Shown here piece by piece: positions 1 to 8,351 of a stretch of DNA of 64,000 nt. Within the stretch, counting starts at the first letter, position 1. The number at the start of each line of letters is the position of its first letter. The position numbers were made by a program, and so were the translations under genes. Source of the stretch: Arthrobacter echini. Lineage in GTDB: Bacteria; Actinomycetota; Actinomycetes; Actinomycetales; Micrococcaceae. Location of the stretch: positions 62,001 through 126,000 of the forward strand of contig NZ_VSLD01000001.1 of NCBI RefSeq assembly GCF_008107445.1, read 5' to 3'. Under the pieces are notes generated by a model. That model did not search any database and was not told where the DNA came from. It saw only the letters and a list, made by a program, of their open reading frames with translations.

Positions 1-1
1 G

Positions 2-1786
2 CAGCGGCTCTTCCACACCCTGTACGGCCCGGAGGCCGACGGCGAGCTCCTGCGGGTGGTCCTCGACGCGGCGGCCTCCTGGCAGGAGAGGCCCGCGGAC
101 CTCAAACACCTCGACACACTGCGGGCCATGGCTCCGGACTGGTTCCAGTCGAACCGGATGCTCGGCGGCGTCTGCTACGTGGACCTGTTCGCCGGGGATC
201 TGGCAGGTCTGCGTGAGCGTATCCCCTACTTCCGCGAGCTCGGCCTGACCTATCTGCACCTGATGCCGCTGTTCCTGGCACCCGAGGAGAACTCCGACGG
301 CGGGTACGCGGTCTCCAGCTACCGCGCCGTGGACCCACGGCTCGGCACCATGGACGATCTAGCGGACGTCGCGCGTGAACTCCGCGGGAACGGGATAGCC
401 CTGGTGGTCGACTTCGTCTTCAACCACACCTCGGACGAGCACGAGTGGGCACGGCGTGCTCTGGCGCAGGACCCGGAGTACGCGGACTTCTACTGGATCT
501 ACCCGGACCGCTCCAAGCCCGATGCGTTCGAGCGGACGGTGCGGGAGATCTTCCCCGACGACCACCCCGGCTCCTTCGTGCCCTTGGAGGACGGCCGCTG
601 GGTCTGGGCCACCTTCCACTCGTTCCAGTGGGACCTCGACTACCGTAATCCCCGGGTCTTCCGCGCCATGGCCGGCGAACTGCTGTTCCTCGCGAATCTC
701 GGCGTAGACGTGGTGCGCATGGACGCCGTCGCCTTCATCTGGAAGCAGCTCGGCACCAGCTGTGAGTCCCTTCCGGAGGCCCATCTCCTGCTGCAGGCCT
801 TCAACGCCGTGTGCCGGCTCGCGGCACCGTCCCTCCTGTTCAAGTCCGAGGCCATCGTCCACCCGGACGAGGTGGTGCAGTACATCGACCCCGACGAATG
901 CCGGCTCAGCTACAACCCCCTGCAGATGGCCCTGATCTGGAACTCGCTCGCCACCCGGGACGTCTCCCTGCTCAGCCAGGCCCTCGAACGCCGGCACGGG
1001 ATCCCCGAGGGTACGGCGTGGGTCAACTACGTGCGCAGCCACGACGACATCGGATGGACCTTCTCCGACGAGGACGCCGCCGACCTCGGGATCGACGGCC
1101 ACGACCACCGCCGGTTCCTCAACGCCTTCTACGTGGACCGCTTCCCCGGCAGCTTCGCCCGCGGCATCCCGTTCCAGGACAACCCGCGCACCGGCGACGC
1201 GCGCATCTCGGGCACGACGGCGTCCCTGGCCGGGCTGGAATCCGTTCCCGACGCCGGAGCCGACGGCGCCGGGGTGGCCAGGGTGCTCCTGGCCCACGCG
1301 ATCATCCTCAGCACCGGCGGCATCCCGCTGCTCTATCTCGGCGACGAAGTGGGCCAGCTCAACGACCACACCTACCTCGCGTATCCCGCCAAGGCAGCGG
1401 ACAGCCGCTGGGTGGGCCGTCCCGCCTACCCGGAGGACCGCTACGCGGAAAGGACGGACCCCACCACGGAGGCGGGTGCCATCTTCCGCGGGCTCATGCA
1501 CCTCATCGACGTCCGCACGCAGACTCCCGAGTTCGCCGGAGGACGCCTCCTGCCGTTCCATACGAACAACCCGCACGTCCTCGGCTACCAGCGACCCGGG
1601 CTGCTCGACGGCGAGGACTCCACTGTGGTGGCCTTCGCCAATGTCGCGGACACCGCACAGCACCTCAGCGCCGAGACCCTCTCCGGCCTGCCGGAGACGG
1701 CGTGGGAACTCATCGGCGGCGAGCGGGTGTTCCTGCGGACGGGCCTGAGGCTCGAGCCGTTGGGTGTCCGCTGGCTCAGGATCTGA
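2..1786 (+). CDS. Amylosucrase-type alpha-glucosyltransferase (GH13), 5' truncated by window edge
   Basis: The reading frame is open to the left edge, so the true start lies outside. GH13 family enzyme whose best match by motif order is amylosucrase, which builds alpha-1,4-glucan from sucrose (family knowledge). Visible motifs in order: [13 protein letters not shown] (region I), VVRMDAVAF with the catalytic Asp nucleophile, LLFKSEAIV with the acid/base Glu, and [10 protein letters not shown] with the transition-state Asp. The [11 protein letters not shown] and [10 protein letters not shown] segments are typical of amylosucrase/sucrose-hydrolase members. It converges on the AroE-like gene 24 nt downstream. 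A sucrose hydrolase or trehalose synthase-like GH13 is the main alternative. Confidence 0.85.
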   Translation, partial: QRLFHTLYGPEADGELLRVVLDAAASWQERPADLKHLDTLRAMAPDWFQSNRMLGGVCYVDLFAGDLAGLRERIPYFRELGLTYLHLMPLFLAPEENSDGGYAVSSYRAVDPRLGTMDDLADVARELRGNGIALVVDFVFNHTSDEHEWARRALAQDPEYADFYWIYPDRSKPDAFERTVREIFPDDHPGSFVPLEDGRWVWATFHSFQWDLDYRNPRVFRAMAGELLFLANLGVDVVRMDAVAFIWKQLGTSCESLPEAHLLLQAFNAVCRLAAPSLLFKSEAIVHPDEVVQYIDPDECRLSYNPLQMALIWNSLATRDVSLLSQALERRHGIPEGTAWVNYVRSHDDIGWTFSDEDAADLGIDGHDHRRFLNAFYVDRFPGSFARGIPFQDNPRTGDARISGTTASLAGLESVPDAGADGAGVARVLLAHAIILSTGGIPLLYLGDEVGQLNDHTYLAYPAKAADSRWVGRPAYPEDRYAERTDPTTEAGAIFRGLMHLIDVRTQTPEFAGGRLLPFHTNNPHVLGYQRPGLLDGEDSTVVAFANVADTAQHLSAETLSGLPETAWELIGGERVFLRTGLRLEPLGVRWLRI

Positions 1787-1810
1787 CCCCGGTGCAGGGA
1801 AGGCACCCGG

Positions 1811-2656
1811 TCACTGCCTGCGTGAGAACTCCCCCGCGGCCCGGACCTGCTCCGGGGTGGGTCGGTGACCCGTGTAGAGCACGAACTGCTCCTCGGCCTG
1901 CAGGGCCACCACCTCCGCACCCGTGATGACCGGTGTCCCCCTGTGCCGTGCGGCGAGGACGAGCGGGGTCTCCGACGGGGAGGCGACGACGTCGAACACC
2001 AGGCGGGCTGCCTCGATGGCGTGCTGCGGGAAGGCGACGACGTCCGCGTCGTCGCCCTCCATGCCGAGCGGCGTGACGTTCACGAGCAGATCCGCCGTCG
2101 ACTCCCCCACCTCCGCCTGCCAGTCGAAGCCGTAGAGTCCGGCGAGCGCCCGGCCGGTGCGCTCGTTGCGGGCCACGAGCACCACGCTGTGGAACCCGGA
2201 ATCGCGCAGCGCCGCGACGACGGCCTTGGCCATCCCGCCGGAGCCGCGCACGAGCACCGAGTGCGTGCTCGGGACGGCATGCTCACGCAGCAGGCGCGTC
2301 ACGGCCAGATAGTCGGTGTTGTAGGCGGTGAGGACGCCGTCGTCGTTGACGATCGTGTTGACGGAATCGATGGCCCGCGCGGACGGATCGAGGTGGTCCA
2401 CCAGGGCGATCACGTCCTCCTTGAACGGCATGGAGATGGCACATCCGCGGATGCCCAGCCCGCGCACACCAGCGATGGCCGCAGCCAGATCCGTCGTGCT
2501 GAACGCCTTGTAGACGTAGTTGAGCCCCAACTCCTCGTAGAGGTAATTGTGGAAACGGGTCCGGATGTTGCTGGGCCGTGCGGCCAGCGAGATGCACAGG
2601 GTCATGTCTTTGTTCAGGATGGGCACGGACCCATTCTGCCCCGCCGAAGTGCTCAT
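1811..2656 (-). CDS. AroE-family (shikimate 5-dehydrogenase-like) NADP-binding dehydrogenase
   Basis: 281 aa, close to the usual length of shikimate dehydrogenases. Visible features: SMPFKED with the candidate catalytic Lys79, SVNT at 98-101, NTDY with Asp115 as catalytic partner, and the nucleotide-binding loop GSGGMAKA at 138-145. The N-terminal LNKDMTLCISL replaces the usual substrate pocket SxS signature of true AroE, so the substrate may not be shikimate. It is the last gene of the minus-strand symporter operon, 6 nt after the DUF1028 gene, with no clear Shine-Dalgarno, which suggests translational coupling. Whether it acts in the aromatic pathway or on the operon's own substrate cannot be told from sequence. 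Confidence 0.75.
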   Translation of the reverse strand: MSTSAGQNGSVPILNKDMTLCISLAARPSNIRTRFHNYLYEELGLNYVYKAFSTTDLAAAIAGVRGLGIRGCAISMPFKEDVIALVDHLDPSARAIDSVNTIVNDDGVLTAYNTDYLAVTRLLREHAVPSTHSVLVRGSGGMAKAVVAALRDSGFHSVVLVARNERTGRALAGLYGFDWQAEVGESTADLLVNVTPLGMEGDDADVVAFPQHAIEAARLVFDVVASPSETPLVLAARHRGTPVITGAEVVALQAEEQFVLYTGHRPTPEQVRAAGEFSRRQ

Positions 2657-2662
2657 ACCGCA

Positions 2663-3415
2663 CTAGTGGCGACCCTTCTCCGGCCCTCCGAGCAGGTCCT
2701 CGTGGTAAGGGGGCCTATCCGCCACCGGCAAGGAGATGACGCTCTCAGGTCCACCATCATTCGAGCCGCCCATATGACCCGGCCGCGGCATGTCCTCGAT
2801 GAACTGTGTCAACTGTGCTTGATGAATTCCCCAGATCCGGCGAACCTCGCGGACCGGCTCACGGTTGTCGTCCACCCGTAGATCAACAGTGGGGTATCCG
2901 CGATCGGTCAGTACCAGAACTGCCGCGGACTGCCTCCCACGGAAGTCGCCGCCAGCCGATTGGCCCGCCTCGAGAGCCAGCACCAGCCGTTCCGCAAGCG
3001 GGAGTCCCTCCGTCGATTCGTATCGCTCAGCCATCGAGCCGAGCACTTCTTCACCGGTCAGCATGTTGCCCAGGACGAGGTGGTCCGTCGCGATGATCTG
3101 ACCGCTCCACCCGGTACAACCGGATCCCGTGAATCCCTGCGGTCGACCGATGAAGGGCATCCAGCCGAGTTGCCTGATCTCCTTCTGCGGGTCGGCTGCG
3201 ACCACGGAGGTGAAGACGGACTCCGCCGCGTCCTCGGACGGCATCCGGTCCAGCACACCAGACGCCAGGTAGGGGTTGATGAATGACTGTGTCGTCATCA
3301 CCCCGACATCGCGCTTCCACCGCAGGCACAACCCGCCTACACATGGGATGGCTGTCGATATAGCCACCCCCACCGAACCACTGTCGACGCATCGACCGAG
3401 AATCGAAAATGTCAC
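2663..3415 (-). CDS. DUF1028 family protein (putative Ntn-hydrolase-like)
   Basis: 250 aa, GTG start with a GGAAGG ribosome site 7 nt upstream. The N-terminus MTFSILGRC, the TTQSFINPYLA segment, the GFTGSGCTGWSGQ core and the AAVLVLTDRGYPTVDLRVDD block match the DUF1028 family, which has an Ntn-hydrolase-like fold but no well-established reaction. Such genes often sit beside amidohydrolase and transporter genes (family knowledge); here it follows a symporter and a 40-aa membrane protein. I infer an amide- or peptide-hydrolysing role for the imported compound, but the sequence does not prove it. Confidence 0.7.
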   Translation of the reverse strand: MTFSILGRCVDSGSVGVAISTAIPCVGGLCLRWKRDVGVMTTQSFINPYLASGVLDRMPSEDAAESVFTSVVAADPQKEIRQLGWMPFIGRPQGFTGSGCTGWSGQIIATDHLVLGNMLTGEEVLGSMAERYESTEGLPLAERLVLALEAGQSAGGDFRGRQSAAVLVLTDRGYPTVDLRVDDNREPVREVRRIWGIHQAQLTQFIEDMPRPGHMGGSNDGGPESVISLPVADRPPYHEDLLGGPEKGRH

Positions 3416-3427
3416 AGCAGGACCTTC

Positions 3428-3550
3428 CTACCAGAGCAGGTTGCGCTTTTTCTCATGGAAGAACGCAATGATGATTGCTATGAAGGTCGACAAACTGCCG
3501 ACAACTCCGAGAACAATAAGGGCAAACCAGACAACGAATGGAATAGTCAA
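3428..3550 (-). CDS. 40-aa single-span membrane microprotein downstream of the symporter
   Basis: Short ORF of 40 codons with a TTG start, preceded at 9 nt by the purine-rich GAGAGAGG. The product begins TIPFVVWFALIVLGVVG, runs as one hydrophobic helix to about residue 29 (IIIAFFHEKK) and ends with a positive tail KKRNLLW, so an N-out/C-in topology is likely. It lies 44 nt after the symporter stop and 12 nt before the DUF1028 start, with no other gene in the gap. Small single-span proteins next to SSS transporters are known as accessory subunits (YhdT beside PanF is an example); that role is inferred here. Confidence 0.6.
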   Translation of the reverse strand: MTIPFVVWFALIVLGVVGSLSTFIAIIIAFFHEKKRNLLW

Positions 3551-3594
3551 TTCTATGGACCTCTCTCTTGGTGCTGAACAGCAGATGTCGTGCC

Positions 3595-5106
3595 TCAGAC
3601 CTCAGGGGAGGTGCTGACGTGTTCCGATTTCGATAGAGGAACCCAGTCACGCATGGTCCGGAAATCGAAGTGCTTGGGCCAGATCCAGCTGGTCAGGAGG
3701 GTTCCGATCGTAGCGATCGCGAATGAGACGACAGCTCCCTGCAGGTCTCCCGACGCCCAATCAGGGAATGTGAACATGGGAATCTGGAAGAACAGCAGGT
3801 CCATACTCCCGCCTCCATAGAAGACGAGGCCGGTCGCTATCGCGACGATTATGCTGCAGAACGCACCCGTTGGATTGACCCGTTTGAAGAAGGCACCGAC
3901 CACGACCGGTGTCAGATAGGCGGCATTGATGATGCCCAGCCAGATGAGCAGGGATAAAAGTGTCGACGGTCGTTGGAGCGCGGTCGCGATAGTGATCAGC
4001 GCGATGACAACCGTTCCGATTCGACCAGCCGACAGAACCTGTCGATCCGTAGCGTTGCGGTTGATGACGTTGTTGTAGATGTCATTCATGAAGATGCCGG
4101 CCACACCGTTCATCAGCGCTGCCATCGTGGAGGCCAGCGCCGCCCAGAGGAGAGCCAGGAAGAACACTGACCCGAGCGAGCCGGCCAGATTGGAGACCAC
4201 CTCGGGAGCAACGGAACTTGGGCCACCCGGAAGCTCCATATCGGAGCCTACGGCGACAAAGGCAAGGGTACCGGTGGCGATCGGCACGAAGATCCAACCG
4301 ATCCCCGCGAAAATGAAGGTCTTCTTCAGTACATTCGCGCGCAATGCAAAAGCTCTCTGCCAGAAGGTGTTGTCCATGAAGACCTCCCCCGCGTAGATCA
4401 GCGGAATGACGCACAGAAACAGCAGTCCGGCGGGATTGTCCAGCCGCAATGTCTCCGGCGCGAGAGCAATCATCCCGTCGTACACCTCGCGGGGATTTGC
4501 CTGCCAGTAAATGAGGGCGGGGAAGATGAAGACGAGAACCATGATCAGCATCGATTGAAGGAAGTCGGTGCTCAGGACCGACATCATGCCGCCGATCGAC
4601 ACGTAGGTAAGAACGATGCCGACCGTAAGGATGACTCCGACAGCGAAGGGGATACCGAAAATGGTCTCCAGAATAATACCCGCGGCCATGCCCTGGGTCA
4701 GCAGCCATCCCAGATCCCATACCAGCAGTGCGATGAGGAAGAGCCAGTAGTTCTTGCCGTCGTACCTGAGACGGAAGAAGTCGCCGACCGTTCGTCCGGC
4801 GGGCAGGATCTTCTTCAGGCGGGCGGCCAGCGGAGCAAATGCCATCACTGCGACCCCGCCCCCGACTGCATAGCCGAGGACACCGAGGACTCCGTAGGTA
4901 TAGCCGCTTTCCGGCGACGCGAGGATGGTGTTCCCGGTGACCCATGTTGCAAGGATGGTAGCGCTGCCGAGCGCCAGGCCGACTTGACGACCCCCTACAA
5001 GATAGTCGTCTGTGCTCGATACGCGTTTACTGACCTTGAGGCCGGCATAGATCCAGGACGCGCCCAGCACGACGATGATGACGATACCGAGGACCTGGAA
5101 ATTCAC
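3595..5106 (-). CDS. Sodium:solute symporter (SSS family) permease
   Basis: 503 aa inner-membrane transporter with about 13 hydrophobic segments. Family marks are the N-terminal DYLVGGRQVGLALGSATILAT region, the GYAVGGGVAVM helix, the VLTYVSIGGMMSVLSTDF segment (the sodium-site region) and WAALASTMAALMNGVAGIFM. The start is GTG, and its first bases form a GTGA overlap with the stop of the preceding 49-aa membrane gene, so the two are translationally coupled. The substrate is unknown; coupling to a nitrilase-fold amidohydrolase suggests a small organic amide, carbamoyl or acid compound. Confidence 0.85.
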   Translation of the reverse strand: MNFQVLGIVIIVVLGASWIYAGLKVSKRVSSTDDYLVGGRQVGLALGSATILATWVTGNTILASPESGYTYGVLGVLGYAVGGGVAVMAFAPLAARLKKILPAGRTVGDFFRLRYDGKNYWLFLIALLVWDLGWLLTQGMAAGIILETIFGIPFAVGVILTVGIVLTYVSIGGMMSVLSTDFLQSMLIMVLVFIFPALIYWQANPREVYDGMIALAPETLRLDNPAGLLFLCVIPLIYAGEVFMDNTFWQRAFALRANVLKKTFIFAGIGWIFVPIATGTLAFVAVGSDMELPGGPSSVAPEVVSNLAGSLGSVFFLALLWAALASTMAALMNGVAGIFMNDIYNNVINRNATDRQVLSAGRIGTVVIALITIATALQRPSTLLSLLIWLGIINAAYLTPVVVGAFFKRVNPTGAFCSIIVAIATGLVFYGGGSMDLLFFQIPMFTFPDWASGDLQGAVVSFAIATIGTLLTSWIWPKHFDFRTMRDWVPLSKSEHVSTSPEV

Positions 5107-5252
5107 TCCGACCGCCCCTCATCAGGAGTTTCGATGGCCTCGACCTCGTCGAGCCACTCGTTCTTCGTCACGGCCTGACCCAGCGCAATCATGATGAAGA
5201 GCGTGACAAGACACAGCACTCCTCCGAGCGCCCATGCGTATTCCGGTATCAT
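5103..5252 (-). CDS. 49-aa single-span membrane protein upstream of the symporter
   Basis: The ATG at 5252 is preceded by AGGAGAGC, which also contains the stop codon of the nitrilase gene. The peptide has a hydrophobic helix from about residue 6 to 24 (WALGGVLCLVTLFIMIAL) and an acidic tail VEAIETPDEGRSE. The stop overlaps the symporter GTG by 4 nt. A longer in-frame start at 5294 would overlap the nitrilase gene and has no ribosome site, so I reject it. Position and size resemble small accessory subunits of SSS or related transporters; function inferred only. Confidence 0.7.
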   Translation of the reverse strand: MIPEYAWALGGVLCLVTLFIMIALGQAVTKNEWLDEVEAIETPDEGRSE

Positions 5253-5262
5253 CGTTGCTCTC

Positions 5263-6105
5263 CTAGGCAGGTGTGTGCGTTGTGTAGGTCTCAACTCGCC
5301 GATTGAGCAGCGGATCGTTGAACTCGTTCCACTGCCTGGAGTCTCGGGCTTCGCCCGGTTTTATCTCCGCGTACAGGATCTCTTGATGGACCGGACTGGC
5401 GGGACCGGCAAGGTGCCATCCCGTATATCCGGTGATCACGCTCTGTCCGATGAACTCCTGGCCCCGCTCGGTGCCCACCCGGTCGGCTGCAACGATGTAA
5501 AGCCCGTTCACATGTGCGCTGGCTTGACACAGGATGGTGGCCATTGCCTTCTCCCCGGGTGCCTGCCCCGGGATCGGAACCCAATTGGTCGGAACGCAGA
5601 GGACGTCGGCGCCCTGCACGGCGAAGGAACGTACCGCTTCCGGGAACCATCCGTCGTAGCACACCATCATGCCGATGGTGCCCAGCTCGGTTCGGAATAC
5701 CGGGTGATTGCAGTCGCCCGGCTCGAAATACTTGTTCTCATTGTTCCAGAGGTGGTTCTTCCGGTAGTTGCCGATCACTCCCTCCGGGCCGATCAGCACG
5801 GACGAGTTGAAGTAGGTGCCGCCACTGTTCTCCGGGTAGCCGGCCACCATCCATACGTTGTTCGCCCGACAGAAAGCGGCCCATGTCGAAATGGTCCTAC
5901 TGTCGCTGAGGTCTTCCGCGCACGCTGCGACCTCTTCCTTTGACTGGAACACGTAACCGGAAGAGCACAGTTCCGGGAAGACGAGGAGTTTGGCGCCATG
6001 AGCGACAGCTTCCTCTCCCAGGCGCAGCAGCTCGGTGACGTTCGATTCGACCTCTCCGATTCGAGGTTCCATCTGCACCGCCGCAGCGATGAAGGATCCA
6101 CTCAT
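5263..6105 (-). CDS. Nitrilase-superfamily carbon-nitrogen hydrolase (amidase/carbamoylase-like)
   Basis: 280 aa cytosolic enzyme. The Glu-Lys-Cys catalytic triad is complete: Glu45 in VFPELCSSG, Lys116 in NYRKNHLW and Cys149 in VCYDGWFPE. The motif set fits aliphatic amidases, N-carbamoyl amino acid hydrolases or omega-amidases rather than true nitrilases. The ATG at 6105 is chosen because AAGGATG lies 8 nt upstream; the frame stays open further up to 6213 but would run through the promoter. It is the first gene of the minus-strand symporter operon and would hydrolyse the imported compound (inference). Confidence 0.82.
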   Translation of the reverse strand: MSGSFIAAAVQMEPRIGEVESNVTELLRLGEEAVAHGAKLLVFPELCSSGYVFQSKEEVAACAEDLSDSRTISTWAAFCRANNVWMVAGYPENSGGTYFNSSVLIGPEGVIGNYRKNHLWNNENKYFEPGDCNHPVFRTELGTIGMMVCYDGWFPEAVRSFAVQGADVLCVPTNWVPIPGQAPGEKAMATILCQASAHVNGLYIVAADRVGTERGQEFIGQSVITGYTGWHLAGPASPVHQEILYAEIKPGEARDSRQWNEFNDPLLNRRVETYTTHTPA

Positions 6106-6117
6106 GACAACATCCTT

Positions 6118-6130
6118 TGCAAACGATTGC
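6118..6130. promoter_or_regulatory. LacI-type operator, proximal copy
   Basis: TGCAAACGATTGC is an imperfect palindrome centred on CG (arms GCAAAC and GATTGC, one mismatch), the form typical of LacI/GalR-family operators. It sits between the candidate -10 box of the nitrilase promoter and the ATG, where binding would block transcription. An exact inverse copy lies at 6291-6303. Confidence 0.55.
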
Positions 6131-6143
6131 GTACTGTGAGAAA

Positions 6144-6173
6144 AGTAAAACCTATGACCCGAGTCACAGTCAA
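6144..6173 (-). promoter_or_regulatory. Candidate sigma-A promoter of the nitrilase/symporter operon
   Basis: On the minus strand TTGACT (6173 to 6168) and TTTACT (6149 to 6144) are separated by 18 nt, matching 5/6 and 4/6 of the consensus. Transcription would start near 6137, just upstream of the proximal operator. Confidence 0.5.
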
Positions 6174-6290
6174 GAACTTTCGCGAGTACGCCATCGGCTG
6201 ACTTCGCTCTCATGGAGCCGAAACGCCAACCACTCAGGGCCCCGGGGCCAGTGGGCCGCCGAATCTGCCGAGCGCATCACCGACTAAGAG

Positions 6291-6303
6291 GCAATCGTTT
6301 GCA
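6291..6303. promoter_or_regulatory. LacI-type operator, distal copy
   Basis: GCAATCGTTTGCA is the exact reverse complement of the proximal operator at 6118-6130. Centre-to-centre distance is 173 bp. A pair on either side of a promoter is the arrangement used for repression by DNA looping (as in lac O1/O3); no LacI-family gene is in the window. Confidence 0.5.
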
Positions 6304-6624
6304 CATGAGAACAATCCGAGGTCGGTAGTGGAAGGACTCCGAGCCGGTCACTGCCATCTCTGGTACCGCACGCGTCCTTTCTGCTGGCGAGACCGGCGGC
6401 GTGCTGCCGCCTCATCTGCCCGGGCTCAGCCGTCCTGGCCTACAGCACTTCGCGGTTCGGCCTCGAGGAACCCTCGTCCCGCGCCCGGCGCTCGAGGACA
6501 CCTGACCGGTACAGCGCGCCTCGGACGCCGCGGTCTCATTACACTTGAGCTCGGTCCTCCTGCGACGGCGCACTCCAGAGGCCTGATCCCCCACCACCGC
6601 ACGCCTCGTCCCAGGAGCCCACCC

Positions 6625-7764
6625 GTGACTATCGATTTCGCGCAGTCCGCGCAATCCACGCTCGGTGTCGAGTGGGAGCTGGCCCTGGTGGACCCCTCCA
6701 CCGGCGAGCTGGTCTCGGTGGCCGACCAGGTGCTCCGCGGGGTCAGCGCCAACCATCCCGAGCTGCAGGAGGACGAGGAACACCCGCATATCAAACAGGA
6801 GCTCCTGCTGAACACCGTGGAACTCATCACCGGTGTGTGCTCCACGGTGGGCGAGGCGAAGGACGACCTGGCCCGCTCGCTCGCCGCCGTCCGGGAAGTC
6901 ACCGATCCCATGGGGGTCGACGTCTTCTGCGCGGGCTCACATCCCTTCAGCTCACCGAAGGATCAGCAGGTCACCGACAGGGAGCGATACGCGAAACTGA
7001 TCGACCGCACCCGGTGGTGGGGACAGCAGATGGTGATCTACGGCGTGCACGTCCATGTGGGACTGGATCGTCGGGAGAAGGCGCTGCCGGTGGTCGACGG
7101 GCTGATGAACTACGTGCCGCACTTCCAGGCGCTCTCGGCGTCGTCGCCGTTCTGGGGTGGCGAGGACACCGGCTACGCCTCGCAGCGAGCCCTCATGTTC
7201 CAGCAGCTGCCCACTGCGGGTCTTCCCTTCCACTTCGACGACTGGGCCGGCTACGAGTCCTACGTGCAGGACATGTTCACCACGGGGGTGATCGACTCCA
7301 TCAGCGAGATCCGCTGGGACATCCGTCCGGTCCCCAATCTCGGCACCGTGGAGATGCGGGTGTGCGACGGGCTCTCCACCCTGCAGGACGTGGGCGCCGT
7401 CGCAGCACTGACCCAGTGTCTCGTCCAGGAGTTCTCCGACACGCTCGACGCCGGAGGGAGCATCCCCACCATGCAGCCGTGGCACATCCAGGAGAACAAG
7501 TGGCGTGCCGCGCGGTACGGTCTGGACGCCATCATCATCCTCGACGCCGCCGGCAACGAACAGCTCGTCACCGATCATCTCGCCGAGGTGCTCACCCGAC
7601 TGGAGCCCGTCGCCCGGAGCCTCGGCTGCAGCAGGGAACTCGCGGATGTAGAGGCGATCATTCAGCGTGGCGCCGGGTACCAGCGCCAGCGTCGCGTCGC
7701 GGAGGAGAACGACGGCGATCTCCGCGCAGTCGTTCTCGACATGGTGGAGCAACTGCGCGGGTAG
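6625..7764 (+). CDS. GCS2-type glutamate--cysteine ligase / carboxylate-amine ligase (YbdK-like)
   Basis: 379 aa. The start is GTG at 6625 because AGGAG lies 7 nt upstream and the product then begins TIDFAQSAQSTLGVEWELAL, the normal N-terminus of this family with the GVEWE metal/ATP motif. Other blocks: IKQELLLNTVELITG, GVHVHVGLDRREKAL, the SEIRWDIRPVPNLGTVEMRV segment and LTQCLVQEF. The family makes gamma-glutamyl or other carboxylate-amine bonds with ATP; YbdK-type members have weak GCL activity and unclear physiological substrates. Actinobacteria use mycothiol rather than glutathione, so a role other than glutathione synthesis is likely (inference). Confidence 0.82.
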   Translation: MTIDFAQSAQSTLGVEWELALVDPSTGELVSVADQVLRGVSANHPELQEDEEHPHIKQELLLNTVELITGVCSTVGEAKDDLARSLAAVREVTDPMGVDVFCAGSHPFSSPKDQQVTDRERYAKLIDRTRWWGQQMVIYGVHVHVGLDRREKALPVVDGLMNYVPHFQALSASSPFWGGEDTGYASQRALMFQQLPTAGLPFHFDDWAGYESYVQDMFTTGVIDSISEIRWDIRPVPNLGTVEMRVCDGLSTLQDVGAVAALTQCLVQEFSDTLDAGGSIPTMQPWHIQENKWRAARYGLDAIIILDAAGNEQLVTDHLAEVLTRLEPVARSLGCSRELADVEAIIQRGAGYQRQRRVAEENDGDLRAVVLDMVEQLRG

Positions 7765-7816
7765 CACTCGATGCACCGCGCCAGCACTGGCCGGAGGGGC
7801 GACGTTCTGCCGGTGG

Positions 7817-8266
7817 TCAGCCGCGCTGCGCAGCCCGGTCCTGGAACCAGTGCATCAGCTCCCGCAGTGTCGCGAGGGAGCGCTGCGGGTCCTCCTCGTC
7901 CTCGATGTCGGAGAACGAGGTCCGGTAGCCGGGGATCTCCTCGAGCCGCAGGTCGGTCGCCGGCTCGAAGGCCATGGTCCACTCGGGGAACTGGCGTTGG
8001 TCGATCGTCTCCTGGAACAGGACGCGGACGTCCAGGTGGCGGGGATCCGCGGCGATGACGGACATGCGCTCCCGCAGGACATCGCTGGGGCCCTCGATGA
8101 CCTGCAGGAAATGCCCGCCGCCGTAGATGAGCATGCCGGTCAGCTGGGAGCGGGCATTGTTCTTCCGGCTGAGCTCCAGCAGGGCAGCGAGTTCCTCGTC
8201 GCCGAACGGATAGGCGGCACTGCTCGCATAAACGATGGACAGCAGGTCATGGGGAAGGGTGCTCAC
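7817..8266 (-). CDS. Short BLUF-domain blue-light photoreceptor
   Basis: 149 aa, essentially one BLUF domain plus a C-terminal helix. FAD-binding and photocycle residues are present: Tyr13 in SIVYAS, Asn37 in the RKNNARSQLTG helix, Gln55 in HFLQVIEG, and Trp96/Met98 in FPEWTMAF. No effector domain (EAL, cyclase) is fused, so output must go through a protein partner, as in PixD/YcgF-type short BLUF systems. It converges on the GCS2-type gene and is transcribed alone. A PAS-GGDEF-EAL gene exists at 49479-51719, but nothing links the two directly. Confidence 0.88.
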   Translation of the reverse strand: MSTLPHDLLSIVYASSAAYPFGDEELAALLELSRKNNARSQLTGMLIYGGGHFLQVIEGPSDVLRERMSVIAADPRHLDVRVLFQETIDQRQFPEWTMAFEPATDLRLEEIPGYRTSFSDIEDEEDPQRSLATLRELMHWFQDRAAQRG

Positions 8267-8351
8267 ACCCCCAATTTACCGGCCACCGGCCGCACTACCC
8301 AGACCTCATCCCCTCGCTGCCCTGCCGGGCGCTCCTCGCGGCCGTCGGATC

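Larger units (their letters stand above)
6106..6624. other. 519-bp divergent intergenic region
   Basis: Gap between the nitrilase gene (minus) and the GCS2-type gene (plus). It holds a sigma-A-like promoter for the minus operon and two inverted copies of a LacI-type operator, listed separately. The plus-strand frame from 6328 to 6624 is open and continuous with the next gene, but its translation is rich in Arg, Pro, His and Trp without family signal, so I treat it as non-coding. Nothing else recognisable. Confidence 0.5.

Noticed and set aside
359-1663. Long minus-strand frame of 434 codons opposite the amylosucrase gene
   Set aside because: Translation is Val/Gly/Glu/His-rich with no family pattern; it mirrors the third-position GC bias of the real gene. 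The same applies to antisense frames over treX, glmS, ureC and nnrD.
3453-3650. 65-codon minus-strand frame over the symporter 3' end
   Set aside because: Cys/Arg-rich shadow without a ribosome site; the overlapping 40-aa membrane ORF in another frame fits much better.
6328-6624. N-terminal extension of the GCS2-type protein
   Set aside because: The added 99 residues lack family similarity and the GTG at 6625 has a good AGGAG site.
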